From Pomphorhynchus laevis (taxonomy: Eukaryota; Acanthocephala; Palaeacanthocephala; Echinorhynchida; Pomphorhynchidae), in contig WNNJ02003782.1 of assembly GCA_012934845.2 (NCBI GenBank), forward strand, positions 20,886 through 84,885: DNA of 64,000 nucleotides, written 5' to 3'. The stretch's first letter is position 1. Each line of letters begins with the position of its first letter. The position numbers and the translations under genes were made by a program. Of the stretch, positions 43,800 to 56,431 are shown piece by piece. A model generated the notes under the pieces. It made no database searches, was not told where the DNA came from, and saw only the letters and a list, made by a program, of their open reading frames with translations.

Positions 43800-44530
43800 T
43801 GCTAAAGAGCAAAAATATTTTCGAACGTGACTTTTGGTATTTTTTTATCACGAAAGAATTGATGGAGGTGTATCATTTCGTAATTTGTGTGTTTCCTTGA
43901 AAACGATTTTCTTTGACGATGTTTCCATAGGCACACAATAAACACAATTATACAAATAGGGCAATATTTTCTGATATACGATGTCCACTTAATATGCTAA
44001 GACATCATTGACTTGTTTAGAAACAAGAGGAACACATGTACACCATTGTACTTAACTATCACAGTTTAACATGTCATGTATATAAATCCAAATAAAAGTA
44101 TATTAAAATCTATATTCAATATCTGAACTGTACTTGCAGTAAGTCTAGGTTTTTAAAATAAACTGTCCTACAACTTAGACTTTACAATATAACGTTATAA
44201 CATAGCATTTATAATATAGCTGCTATAATATAACATTGAAAACGGGCAATTAAATATTAGTAATATAAGACTTTAATTAATGTTTTGATTAAATAATAAC
44301 TTAATGAAATATTAGACAAATGGTGAAACTAGCAAGAGCTGCAAAGAATGGCTTGCAGCATCAGGTGTATAAGTTACTGTGCATACCCCAAGATGATGTT
44401 CATAATAATAAAGATTTTCTTAAAAAACTGAACGTCTTTATATATAACCACTAAAAAGTTTCTTAAAAATAAAACACGCAGAGAAAAAAGAATTTAAAGT
44501 CAGCCAGTCGTAAATATATGTCTTCATGTA
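43800..44530. other. A+T-rich stretch, no gene seen
   Basis: Runs of ATAACATTNTAATATAG-like sequence at 44175-44240. No gene or clear repeat otherwise. Confidence 0.4.
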
Positions 44531-44534
44531 TCAT

Positions 44535-47500
44535 GGCCTCAGTTCCAGCAAGATCTGAGCCCTCCAGCCAATCCAACACGCCGCTCTCCGACTGAACCAC
44601 CCGGGGTCTTTCACCTCCCGAAGAGTACAATCAAGGCAGACTATGCTCGGTAATCGCGAGATGATGAGCTTGAGAAACCTTAGTCTTTGCTCTGGGCTCT
44701 GGGGGACGTCCTCTAGAAAAGAAGAATTATCCCGAGATAGCCCAAGTACTCCAAAGGCTCACTTGGGCTTTCCCAGTTAATGACAGATGCTGAGACCGTT
44801 TCAGGGCCCATCTAGCTCTCTTTAGGATACGTTTGAGTATATCCAGGTCAGATTTTGCCTCCCAATTCACCGTAACAGTGAAGGTATTTTACTCGACTCG
44901 TGAAGGTATGGAGTGGTTGATTAGTCAATATGAAAGATAGAGCAGAGAGTGCTAGTCTCTTTAATTTTTTCTTTGTAGCAGGGGCGTCAAGAAAAACAGC
45001 CACAGCAAGTTGATGGATATTATCACGTCAAAACTGATGCACTTCATCTATTGCTGAATTGACCGAGCGATCTTTTACGTACCCATGAAAACATGGTGGG
45101 ATGAAATGTCGTCTACTTAGATGGTCTCGGATTTTACGCGCAAGCGCTTTTTCGTAAATTGAGACGAGGGAGCTTCGTATCGAAATGGGCCGCAGATCTT
45201 TAGGATATGCAATCGATTTATGTTCTGGTAAAAATACGCGACGGCTGATATTTATGCCAGCAATGTCGGACGGGAGGCTAATAGCATAGTGATGGCGACC
45301 TCCTTTCTCTGACTGTCTGTCAAAATCTGACAGACCCGAGTTGAGAGTGGTGCATGGGATTTGGAGGTGCCCGGGAGTGTCCCCCATGAGTTAAGGATAT
45401 ATGTAACAGATAAGTCCCTACTCCTAAAGTTACACCAAGGCGAGATAGTTTGGGTAGATTGAGAGGCTCCATAATTATGTAGGGATAGCGATTCCTCTAA
45501 AACTTTATCAAGGCAAATACTACCAATCCAGCCTAATGCTCTTTCCTTCCAACAAACCTTCTTCTTGTATATCTTCCAAGAGGAAGAACTCGAAGGGTTA
45601 AGTTGAGCAATGCTCCCCCTGTCCTTCCTTAGCTGGAACCTATATCTAGTGATCCAGTATTCATTCGAGAAGGCTTGTCTGGCGGAAACTGAGAGATTAG
45701 GAAGGTGTAGCATATTAGCTAGGACCTTGAGCTTTTTTAGATTGGGATTGTATATACGACCTCTATAAGAAGTAGAAAGCAACGCGGTAGCTTGCTAAGA
45801 GAGGTAGGAATTAAATCCGGTCAAACTCTCATTTCCAATTCTGGGGAAGAGTTGGATAGCTGCCTGGAATAACGCCACTAATAGGATCAAAGTAAAACCT
45901 CCTTCGAAGCGACGTATCTTCCTCTATCCACCATCGAATTTGGTCATGAGAGGTAATCAGTTTTTTGCGAGACTGATCGGTGCATATGGGTTTCAACAAC
46001 CACATCTTTTGAAGCAGTAATATATCTTTTAGGTAATTTGTTGTTGAGCAATGACATGCGGGGGACGGTGGCTTATGAATAAGATAGTCGTTCCTTGCTC
46101 TGCTGAGTGCTGCATTAATTCAACGGTCAGTTCTGTCGTTGAAGAAAGGGCTGGACAAGAATAGTTTAACAGGATGGAAGATCTTAAGGAGCATTTAACT
46201 AGGATTAAAAGACCTTGAGATGAATATGAGTGATGTGGGGTTACGTACGAAGTATAGTGGGTGTAGATGTGCTTCGGCATAAATCGAGTAATGTCCTGGG
46301 GGATACGGAGAGACCGCATCTCCTTAAGGACTATAACATCTGCATCTCTACCATATAAAAGTCTAAGGGCAGAAGCACCTCCCTAGTTCTACAGAAGGAT
46401 ATTCAGTGAAAAAGGCTCTTGATTACTTTGCATTGTGTTAAGCTAGCTGGAGTGGAATGCATCCTCCTAGTCCGAACCGGAGGTGAGAAGGTTACCCTCC
46501 CCACACCGAGTCGGACAAGTTAGAGACACTTACCCACAGGCGATATCTTCATTTCCCTTCTTATTGTTGGCCACTGTCATTGCCCAAGTAGAATTATCGT
46601 TCTTCGTTAGCTTGATAACAGAGGGTTATTTGTGCTGACGGAGGAAGACCTTTTAGAAGAATTTGTCATGTTGCTAGATTTTGCTGGTTTGTTGGACTTG
46701 ATCAAATTAGTAGAGGAACTCTATGGTGAAGAGACTAAAGCGTTGACTAAATTAGCTGGATTGAATTTACTTTATGGTATCTCGATTCATTCTTCTGCAA
46801 ATTTTGAGAATTTCTTTGTTATTGGAAGACGGTTGGCAGATTTGATTGAAGTTGCAGGGAGGAGGTTGGAGCAGAATTCGCTTTTTGTAAATGTCTTCTG
46901 ATGTATTTTTTAAAAATTTCACATCTCATAGTCCAAGCTGGATGTGAAAGACAACAATTTGAGCATTTTGAAGAAAGTCTGAAATCGAAGTTGTTATTAC
47001 TGTCGTTCGAACCACAGATCCCACAGACTCTTGATTTATTGCAGCTAGAGCTCCAGTGATCCAGCTGTGGGATGTGTTGCAATAGGGGTACACTAGATTA
47101 TCTGAGCTGATTTTTGTAAATTTTAGATTGCACCCCATAAAGGAACTGTGAGCATCCTTAGAAATGATATATGCGTTGCATTCATCAGTATCAGCAAATG
47201 CAACAGGAATAGGCAAATTGTCTTTGTTATTAATTAACCTAACATTGTGTAGGTTAAAACATTACTCAAGGACTTCGATGTCACTTTTATCAAGGTCAGT
47301 GATGATATTGGTAATCTTGACTGAGACCATGATCGGTTTTAGAGTAAGAAACCCTCTGTTCGAGAGATTATCGTTAAAAAGCTTTTCATATGATGAGAAA
47401 AGGTCGGGAGTAACAGAGATTTTGTACGTGTTATTAATAACTCTGGCAAAGTTAAAAAATAATATGTTTTGTAGTGCTTGAACAAATTTTCTTAGGTAAA

Positions 47501-47980
47501 CTTTAAGAGCATGTTTCTGGCTACAGGTGTTCTAGGAGTAATAATCGCCAGATTCGCATATTTCTTTATAGCAAGAAGCAACTCCCCATCAAAATCAGAG
47601 ACAAAAGCTTTATTAATTTTAACTGGATCTGCTGGAACAGTCATTACCTTCTCCAACTCTTCTTTATCAGGAATCACAGGAATTTGCACCTAAATGGTTG
47701 GCTTTTTTGGAATTCATTGATCATCCGAACGCTACACTTGCACACATTTTCACATAGAGTCTGAAGCAATTACAATATAGTGAACTGACTGTAAGGATAT
47801 GTATTCTAGTGATTCTATTAAATTGATCAATCAACAATGTAGTATTGATTATTACAAGCGATGGTGAAGTCACCGGTAACGTTAATATTAAGAAGTGCTT
47901 TGGAATCGGACCAAGTGGATGATGAACTTGTGGATTATGCATATTGATCATAATATGAAAGTGTGAAAGCAAAAGTACAC
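44535..47980 (-). mobile_element. LINE family A, older full-span copy
   Basis: Reverse copy with 3' block (44535-44880), RT pieces (45028-45387, with PEHKSIAYPKDLRPISI), linker (45252-45782, with VCWKERALGWIGSICLD), endonuclease remnants to about 46400, and ORF1 pieces at 46819-47216 (knuckles CGICGSNDS and CSNCCLSHPAWTMRC) and 47492-47689. It keeps the Trp codon that is a stop in the 21620-25330 copy, but has many breaks of its own. The 5' end is somewhere near 47700-47980. Confidence 0.75.
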
Positions 47981-48179
47981 CAAACAGTTTTATTTGATGT
48001 TATTACTTTTGATTGTTATTCTTTAGTGAACGGTCAAGACAGTTTACTTGGCCAAATTTCTGACAATAACTATTTAACATTGAATGTGTTCTTATTAAAA
48101 GTGTTTATTTGATTATTATTGTCGTTTGAGTTCGTTGTAAATCAGTTTATTAATACTTTCCTTTTTCACTTGGGATATC

Positions 48180-48375
48180 TCGGGTTTGTCTTCTTTTCGA
48201 GGACATCCCTCAGAGCAAAGGCTAAGGTTTCTTAAGCTCTCGTCTCTCGTTTACCCAGCATAGTCCGCGCCGATTGGATTCTTCGGGGGGGGGTGAAAGA
48301 CCCCGGGTGGTTCAGTCGGAAGGTGATGTGTTGGATTGGTTGGGGGCTCAGATCCCCTTGGATTTGAGGCCGTAG
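48180..48375 (+). mobile_element. LINE family A, forward 3'-end-only copy
   Basis: Forward version of the 3' block (GGATATCTCGGGTTTGTCTT, GACCCCGGGTGGTTCAGTCG). Strongly 5'-truncated. Confidence 0.75.
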
Positions 48376-48479
48376 AAGAAAAAAGAAGACGGTTGGTGAT
48401 TCCGATATTTTTTGTAGATTGTCGTTTGACTGAGCTATGTTGAATCATGTTTTATTCTATTTAACTGTGTACACTTTTT

Positions 48480-50530
48480 TAATAAACTCTTATTATTACA
48501 TTTCTTTTCAATGCAACAAGTAGTAACTGCGGTAGATCAAACAATTTCGAAAAAATGCAAATTCTGACAAGCGAAATAGACCAGAACAATGCAAGTGGAT
48601 ATTTATCTTCAAATTTGACGGTGTCGGAGGAACTTCCAATTAGAAAATCGATTAACCTAGTCATAGTCACTCCAATAACCTCGGATTCCACGAACGACCA
48701 TTTTAACAAATTCCTTCGTGGTCTTGTAAAGTTCTCAGCGAATCGTATTCTGATTAATTTTGCTAAAACAGTAGGATCATCCTATTAGATCTTTTTACCT
48801 CAGCTAATCTCGCGAAAGAGTACGTACACTTTGATGAGAGTACTCTAAAAGGTATAGCAAATATCTCTTAGAAGCTTATACAGGTCTCGTTAAAATATCC
48901 AACATTCTATCTGCACTCGATGACAAAGACCTACTGGACCTTCGCAAGCTATCGCGATATTTCAATCACCTATGAATGTAGTTTCTTCAATCTCACTCCA
49001 ACAAAACTCAATGTCCTAGCTAAAATAATACATCTCCATTAATCTCTCTGCTTCCCTCGAACAGGCCCTCATGTAAGAATACTGGAGCTCTAGATATCGG
49101 TTCCAGGTGAGTAGAGATAGGGCGAGCATCGCTCGTTTTAATCACTCGCAGTCTTCTTTCCGGAAGATACTCAAGAAGGAGAAATTTGTCTGCTGGAAGG
49201 GAATGGCTTCGGGGTTGTATTGGCAGCATAGGCTTTGACAAAGTTTAGGGGGAGTCACTAACCCTACATAATTATGTGGCTACTCAATCACCCAACCAAT
49301 CTCACATTGGGGTGACTTCAAGAGCAGCGATTTATCGGTTACCGATATCTTGAATACTTGTCGTTTACTTCTGGGTACTTCCAGATCCCATGCGCCACTA
49401 TATTTTCGCGTCTGCCAGCTTTTGTCAGTTAATCAGAGAAGAGAAGTCGCCATCTTTATGTTATTAGCCTTACCATCCGACGTGGCCGGCATTAATATTA
49501 TTAGTCACAGAATATTTTTAGTCAATGTTATCTCATGTCTTAAAGATCTGCGCTCTATTTTGATACAAAACTCCATCATCTCCATCTACGAAAAAGGCTT
49601 GCACTTAGAATCCGCGACTACCTAAGTAGGCGTAATATAATCCTACCAAGTTTTCATGGGTTTGTCAAAGATTGCCCGGTCTATTCAGCAGTTGGTGAAG
49701 TGAGTCGGTTTTGTCAAAACAACAATCATCAGCTCGTTGTGGCAGTTTGTATTGATTTATTGACCGTATTTCCATTCCTTTTGTTATCTCTTCTCTTAGG
49801 TTCTTCGGGTTGCCTGCGAGAATTGTTAACACGGTTGATATATTGCTGTGTACCATGCGGTTCATTTATAGAGATGACCGAGATGCTCGTCAGTTCCAAG
49901 TACAGGTATGCTTCAAGGTTCTTCACTTTCTTCTATCTTATATCTTGCCTCTTCTTAAACGCGATCAACGTTTAGCGGTATACATAGATGATACCACAGC
50001 ACTGTTTTCTGGACGCAGGTGCATTTATGTAGTATCATACATCAGCCGTTTCTTTTTAAGATTAAAAGACCAGTTATCCAGGTCCAATATGGTTCTCAAC
50101 TCATCTAAATCGCAGGTGGTTGTATTTAATGGTGCCACATCGACAAAGAAAATACAAAGAGACTTTAATCTCAGCTCTCTCCTCCGTTTTGCAGAATTAT
50201 TCACTCTTAGCATTCGCACATCGATAAAATACTTGGGGTGTGCCATTGCGATCAAATGGTCGACTAGACCAAACTTGATTAAATTCAAAAGTGTACTGAA
50301 GAGACCCAGATTGACCCTGAAACGAACTCAACATATGTCATTAAGTGAGAAAGCCTCAGCCTCTGCGGTATCTCTGCAATATCGGGTTTAGTCTTCTTTT
50401 CTAGAGGACGTCTCCCAGCGCGAAGACCAAGGCTTCTTAAGCTCATCATCTCGCGATTACCAACCACTGTCCGCCTCGGTTGGACCCTCAGATGTGTGAA
50501 AGACCCTGACTGACTCATAAAGAAGGCAGC
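48480..50530 (+). mobile_element. LINE family A, forward copy with internal deletion and 3' end
   Basis: Starts with the ORF1 N-terminal block at 48555 (MQILTSEIDQ, then KSINLVIVTPITS). It jumps near 48960 into the ORF2 linker (EYWSSRYRFQVSRDRASIAR in a broken frame), then RT pieces 49350-49625, 49700-49975 and 49810-50391 with YIDDTTALFSGRRC. The last frame ends QYRV. The 3'UTR block follows to about 50520. Many breaks. Confidence 0.7.
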
Positions 50531-51121
50531 GAACTGGTTTAAACAGGATATGTCTGATCCACCTTGCCCTACACTATACGAAGACGTGCGAAGCCTTTTT
50601 AGAGGATAATTTTCTGATTTTTTTCGTACCCTTATTTAGCCATATTTTTGTTATTATCCCTATTTAACTACTTAGGTTTTGCATTAGAGAAAATCACTTT
50701 TTTATTTTTTGATTATTATTCAAATATTCTGCCTTTAAATAGCTGCTATCACAACACATTTTAATTTTATTCATATAAAAACGAAAATTTGAATTGTTAA
50801 AAACAATTCCTACTTTTACGATTAAAATTTGTGCAACTTCGGATTATGAAAAATCCAAAAAGGAATGATTTTAGTGTTTCGACAATTACTGCGACTATTT
50901 TGTGTATAAAAGGGCAAATAAGTCGTGCTCGTCATTGCCGAAATAAATTTCATTTTATATAATGGACAAATCATTTTGAATTCTTTATAGTTCGGTTGTT
51001 CCATAGACAATAACTTATTTGAATATTCAATTTATCACTTATTTGCTGAAGTTATTTGTTCTTTATATAACAAAACACACCATGTGATATAAAATTATGT
51101 TCAATTTTAAACAATAACTAC
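50531..51121. other. A+T-rich stretch, no gene seen
   Basis: No recognisable frame or repeat. Confidence 0.4.
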
Positions 51122-51440
51122 AGGTCACAAATGATAAAATGTTGATTAAGTAAAAGTTTGAGTAATTTTTAAATTCTAACAATTAATAATTGTGATCGAT
51201 TGGTAATTTATTGATTGTTAATTAATAATGATATTTTTATAGTTTGAGGATGGCCACCACCTACACATTTGTTTGCTTTATTATGGGGATGTAACAATTA
51301 ATATCAGTTTTCATCGACTTTATATGATCTACAAATTGTATATGTTCATATAATATATAATATTAACATTATATTTCATGTAATATAACATAATGTATAT
51401 TATAAAAATAATTTATATTATATTTTTAAAATTATATTAT
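51122..51440. repeat. Direct repeat, copy 1 (~310 bp)
   Basis: From GGTCACAA to AAATTATATTAT it matches 52982-53292, differing only by a 5-bp indel near the left end as far as I can see. Contains GAGGATGGCCACCACCTACA. Confidence 0.9.
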
Positions 51441-51649
51441 GTATATTAATAATCTAAAAACGATATTATACTCATATATACGTCATATATAATAATCGAA
51501 AATATAGTCAAATATGTTTTATATCTTATATTCATAGATTATCTGAATATAAGTCCAACTTTATCTATTAGTATATCAGCAAAATCACGTGATAAATTTA
51601 AATTATTTCTAGAAAAGATAGAAGGGTTAAATAATATAACTTTTTACAG

Positions 51650-51862
51650 ACAGTGTATACTATTAGTAAATATTTATTACGGTTTATGGTACAATCGAAT
51701 ACAAATCTCTACAATCATCGATTTATATCAAAGCATGGTCAATTGTTTAATTTTACATTCATCGATATATTGAAAAACAATTTATACGATCGTATTCTAA
51801 ACAAGCACATGCTTCTTCAACTGTTTGCGGAAATGTATACCAACGGAAACAACAAAAACTAA
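51650..51862 (+). CDS. Candidate terminal exon of an unknown gene
   Basis: An acceptor ATAACTTTTTACAG ends at 51649. An open frame of about 70 codons (YTISKYLLRFMVQSN, then HRFISKHGQLFNFTFIDILK) runs to TAA at 51862. I do not recognise the sequence. It lies between the two direct-repeat copies, so it could equally be part of a mobile element. Support is only the acceptor plus the frame. Confidence 0.25.
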   Translation, partial: TVYTISKYLLRFMVQSNTNLYNHRFISKHGQLFNFTFIDILKNNLYDRILNKHMLLQLFAEMYTNGNNKN

Positions 51863-52164
51863 TCGTAAAATACACTCTTTTTTAAGTGTCAAATTTAGTT
51901 GGACTTTTTAACAGATAGAAAAATGAATAAAACGCTTGATTGATAACTAGCAGAAATTTCCGGAATTGTTAATTATTTAAATAAAAAATTATTTAATATT
52001 TCAGGAATTGTAAATTATTAAATGATAAATTATTTAAAAATTTACAGAATTTTAAATTATTAAAATGGAAAATTATTGAAAAATTGCAGAATTATAGAAA
52101 TATTTTAAATCATAAAGGTTTGAATAAGAAAATGTTAGATAATAGTATTTCATTCATTCTAATT

Positions 52165-52330
52165 GTTAATAAAGCAGACGAGTTGAGTGATTGTTAGCCA
52201 AGATTATAAGGACCGAAACGTAAAACGTAGTTATTAAATCAGCAATTGATGAAGTCTACCAATACTGAAATGCAGCGTACTGCTGTTGGCTTATAAATAG
52301 GATTGATGCAACATGCAGTAAGATCTTTTA
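52165..52330 (+). repeat. Dispersed repeat with hammerhead-like core, copy 2
   Basis: Reads GGACCGAAACGTAAAACGTA, then ATCAGCAATTGATGAAGTCT, ACCAATACTGAAATGCAGCG and TACTGCTGTTGGCTTA. It is related to the reverse strand of 42596-42745. Confidence 0.4.
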
Positions 52331-52981
52331 TAAAAAATTCCGTTATTTTTTCTGACGAAACAATTACTTTAAGCATTGAAGTAATTAGTTTGGGATTTCA
52401 AGTGTAGTCGGACATTTTTACAGCCAAATATAAATATGATAAACCTAATAAAGATATTTTTCAAAAAATTTAAAATATGTAATTAACGTGAAGATGATAA
52501 TTATTTTTAATTTTCCTAAATTCGATAACAGGAGCTATCGAAATATTGTAATTGTTGGAATCAAGCTAATTTTTCGTTACTATAAATATATAAAAATATA
52601 AACTTATTTAAATGTCTGATAAATTAAATTTTGAAAATGCTCTCATCAATTTTTAGATCATCGTATATTCACAGGCTCTCTATAATCCTCACTGACTTCA
52701 AAATATTCGATATAATAGCTAACCCTTTAGAAATTTTTCTATTTTGATCTTATAAACGGATTACATAGAGTATTTATGCCATAAATAATCGATTTATTAA
52801 CCGAGTATTTCGTAGATAATGGTTATTTATAAATTTACAAATCTATAAAGAAGAAACAAATTTATATTTTTATCGCTTGCTTTATAAAGTGGCTTAGCAA
52901 ACATTGATGGTATTCGTTGGGTAAAAATTAGTTGATTGAAAGATATTACCGTAGAAAAACAAACACCCAAGCAATAACGAC

Positions 52982-53292
52982 TGGTCACAAAATGTTGATT
53001 AAGTAAAAGTTTGAGTAATTTTTAAATTCTAACAATTAATAATTGTGATCGATTGGTAATTTATTGATTGTTAATTAATAATGATATTTTTATAGTTTGA
53101 GGATGGCCACCACCTACACATTTGTTTGCTTTATTATGGGGATGTAACAATTAATATCAGTTTTCATCGACTTTATATGATCTACAAATTGTATATGTTC
53201 ATATAATATATAATATTAACATTATATTTCATGTAATATAACATAATGTATATTATAAAAATAATTTATATTATATTTTTAAAATTATATTA
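52982..53292. repeat. Direct repeat, copy 2 (~310 bp)
   Basis: Near-identical partner of 51122-51440, 1.86 kb downstream in the same orientation. Confidence 0.9.
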
Positions 53293-54151
53293 TTTATAAT
53301 ATATTATTAGTCAAGTTTATTTACTTAGATTTTTAATCAGCTTGCATTTATTTAACGCCCTCCTGTTTGCCGAGTTCTTATTTTAAGCGGTTTAGGATTC
53401 ATTTAAGGATTTAATGGTTCTGGAATTTTGTGTCTTAAGTTAATTTATGGATCATTTTACAAATTTTAAACTTTGATGATTAGCTTGTTTAAAAAACGAT
53501 AACTTCTAAAATTATTAGCCATTTTAGAACAAATTTGTTAAAACTCTAATCAACCTATCAATGAATGTATATTTGATAAATATATGAATTGACCACGATC
53601 CTGATCTTACTTTCAAACTCTCTCGTTACAAAAAGCTTGTATCTATGCAGCGAGTGATCTACTCAGCCTTACCATATTTTAATATGTAATAACGCTACAT
53701 TTTTTGTTAGCCATATATTTGGTTTTTCTACAGGCAAAATGTGCTATTTTTATTTTTTAACTGCTAAAATTGTTCTTCGGCAATTTTCTCCGTATTTTAC
53801 TAGTATCAAGTGTTATGTTTGACATTTACATTTCTTGTTTTCTTCAATATTAAATCAAAGAATAAGCTTACATAAGCAAAGAACAGTTTTTTGATGATTT
53901 TCTGTTTCAGAACTATTGTGTGTGCATTCACTTATCATTTTAAGTTTTCTGATTACTTAGTGTTCACGAGTGCGTGTCTTTTTATAATTGTGCATTAGAT
54001 TGAAACAAGTAATTGTATTCAGAGAGGTCACATCTTCTATTCTTTGAAAGTACTGACTGTTTGATATCGCCTAGGCTTAATCTGTTCTGATGTATTTTAA
54101 CATAATTGTTAAATAGAGTAGAATTGTTTAATAGCATCCTTCATTTTTCAG
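53293..54151. other. A+T-rich stretch upstream of the candidate exons
   Basis: No frame or repeat recognised. It may hold a promoter or 5' intron of the candidate gene at 54152. Confidence 0.35.
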
Positions 54152-54478
54152 CAACTCGAACGATATATGAGTGACAAAAACTGCGGCGATATGAACGACA
54201 ACGGCGTGTTGAAGAACCCCAATAAAATCAGAAAAAGCAATGCTGCTTCTAGTCTCGTAAGATGCCAAACACAAACACGTAAATTCTGTTTTTTTTTTCG
54301 CTGACTAAAGGTCAAGACTTTTGGACGATCTTTTAAAATCCGGAAGTCAAATATTTTGTCAACCATTCCCAGTGCATTAGTTTCGAGAGAAAACATGCCA
54401 GATATTGAAGCAGATAATAAATATTATATATCTTCCCTTACTGATGAGCAAGTGCAGCGTCTTTATTTTGCCGAATTG
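54152..54478 (+). CDS. Two candidate exons of an unrecognised host gene
   Basis: Possible exon 54152-54256 follows the acceptor CATTTTTCAG and ends at donor GTAAGA. It reads MSDKNCGDMNDNGVLKNPNK then IRKSNAASSL. A second open stretch starts at ATG 54395, reads MPDIEADNKYYISS then LTDEQVQRLYFAEL, and ends at 54478 at a perfect donor GTAAGT. Both have amino-acid composition unlike the surrounding A+T-rich DNA. The two may be alternative first exons or one transcript; an acceptor for the second is not clear. No later exon was found, so the gene may run out of the window or be interrupted by the 380-bp repeats. I do not recognise the product. Confidence 0.35.
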
Positions 54479-54835
54479 GTAAGTGAATAATTTTAAGGTG
54501 ATATTTTCATAAGGCTGGTATGTTTCGCTATACACATATAATAACTATATTAATATTTTCTTCTAATTATTATTAATTATCCCATAGATAACTTTGTTTT
54601 CTATAAAAATCATTATTCGATATAAAAGTATAACAAGCTTATTATGATGTGTTTGTTTAACTTATATATAAACATATAAATATAAATATATATAGATGGA
54701 TGATTTGTTTGAACACCTGTTGTGATCCTTTTTCCATTCGGATTCAATTTAATAATTATTTAAACAATTTAATTATTTAAACAACAGAGATACTGTTGTT
54801 TAAATAATTAAGTTGTTTAAATTATTATATATATC

Positions 54836-56431
54836 CTAAATGGTGTTGCTTGATGGACTGGACTTCGATTTACGACTTTCAATCACCATGTCACTTCTAG
54901 ACGACCGAAGACTATTATACATGCCGTATCCATTAAGGATCCAACGAGTGCAACGACAATTCAGCAACAACCTCTGCCTAGTGTTTAAGGATGGTCCGCA
55001 CAGCAATTCGATCTGGTAAAGAGCGTAAGCCTCAGTCAATTAAGCAAAGTATCGGAAACGCCTTTATTAACAATGTCACACAGGCAACCGAAACGACCAG
55101 TGTGCACCTCATTCTACTGATGAGTGTTGCCGGGTACTCATCATTTCGATGCTGAAGTGGTCGTCTAGAAGTGACATGTTGATTGAAAGTCGTAAATCGA
55201 AGTCCAGTCTATCAAGCAACACCATTTAGTATAAATGCCGTATTTCGTAAAAAATCCTAGACCGTTGTTTACTCAGCACATATGTGCACTACTATTATAC
55301 ATGCCGTATCCATTAAAGATCCAACGAGTTCAACGACAATTCAGCAACAACCTCTGCCTGGTGTTTAAGGTTGGACCGCACAGCAATTCGATCTGGTAAA
55401 GAGCGTAAGCCTCAGTCAATTAAGCAAAGTGTCGGAAACGCCTTTATTCACAATGTCACACAGGCAACCGAAACAACCAGTGTGTACCTCATTCTACTGA
55501 TGAGTGTTGCCGGGTACTCATCATTTCGATGCTGAAGTGGTCGTCTAGAAGTGACATGGTGATTGAAAGTCGTAAATCGAAGTCCAGTCTATCAAGCAAC
55601 ACCATTTAGTATAAATGCCGTATTTCGTAAGAAATCCTGGACCGTTGTCTACTCAGCACATTCGTGCATTACTATTATACCTGCCGTATCCATTTAGGAT
55701 CCAACGAGTGCTGCGACAATTCAGCAATAACCTCTGCCTAGTGTTTAAGGATGGTCCGCACAGCAATTCGATCTGGTTAAGAGCGAAAGCCTCAGTCAAT
55801 TAAGCAAAATGTCGGAAACGCCTTTATTCACAATGTCACACAGGCAACCGAAACAACCAGTGTGTACCTCATTCTACTGATGAGTGTTGCCGGGTACTCA
55901 TCATTTCGATGCTGAAGTGGTCGTCTAGAAGTGACATGTTGATTGAAAGTCGTAAATCGAAGTCCAGTCTATCAAGCAACACCATTTAGTATAAATGCCG
56001 TATTTCGTAAGAAATCCTGGACCGTTGTCTACTCAGCACATTCGTGCATTACTATTATACCTGCCGTATCCATTTAGGATCCAACGAGTGCAGCGACAAT
56101 TCAGCAACAACCTCTGCCTAGTGTTTAAGGATGGTCCGCACAGCAATTCGATCTGGTAAAGAGCGTAAGCCTCAGTCAATTAAGCAAAGTATCGGAAACG
56201 CCTTTATTAACAATGTCACACAGGCAACCGAAACGACCAGTGTGCACCTCATTCTACTGATGAGTGTTGCCGGGTACTCATCATTTCGATGCTGAAGTGG
56301 TCGTCTAGAAGTGACATGGTGATTGAAAGTCGTAAATCGAAGTCCAGTCTATCAAGCAACACCATTTAGTATAAATGCCGTATTTCGTAAGAAATCCTGG
56401 ACCGTTGTTTACTCAGCACATTTGTGCACTA
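54836..56431. repeat. Tandem array of 380-bp units with an inverted left end
   Basis: The marker ACTATTATAC occurs at 54911, 55291, 55671 and 56051, and as ACTATTATGT at 56431, exactly 380 bp apart each time. The first 74 bp (54836-54909, TAAATGGTGTTGCTTGATGG onward) are the reverse complement of a block present in every unit (GGTCGTCTAGAAGTGACATG to AGCAACACCATTTA). Units differ by a few percent in substitutions only. No coding frame is conserved. Confidence 0.92.

Noticed and set aside
43513-43851. Three overlapping frames at the end of the CR1/L2-like fragment
   Set aside because: Ser/Pro/His-rich or Arg-rich shadows of the RT thumb region in other frames.
51122-53292. Direct repeats as long terminal repeats of a retrovirus-like fossil
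   Set aside because: No recognisable gag, protease, reverse transcriptase or integrase remnant lies between them, and the repeat ends show no typical terminal bases. Kept as an unexplained direct repeat.
55840-55905. Standard hammerhead in the 380-bp unit
   Set aside because: CTGATGAG and CCGAAAC are present with a GGCAAC/GTTGCC helix, but only about 23 nt lie between GAAA and CTGATGA, too few for the other two stems, and no NUH site pairs properly in all units.
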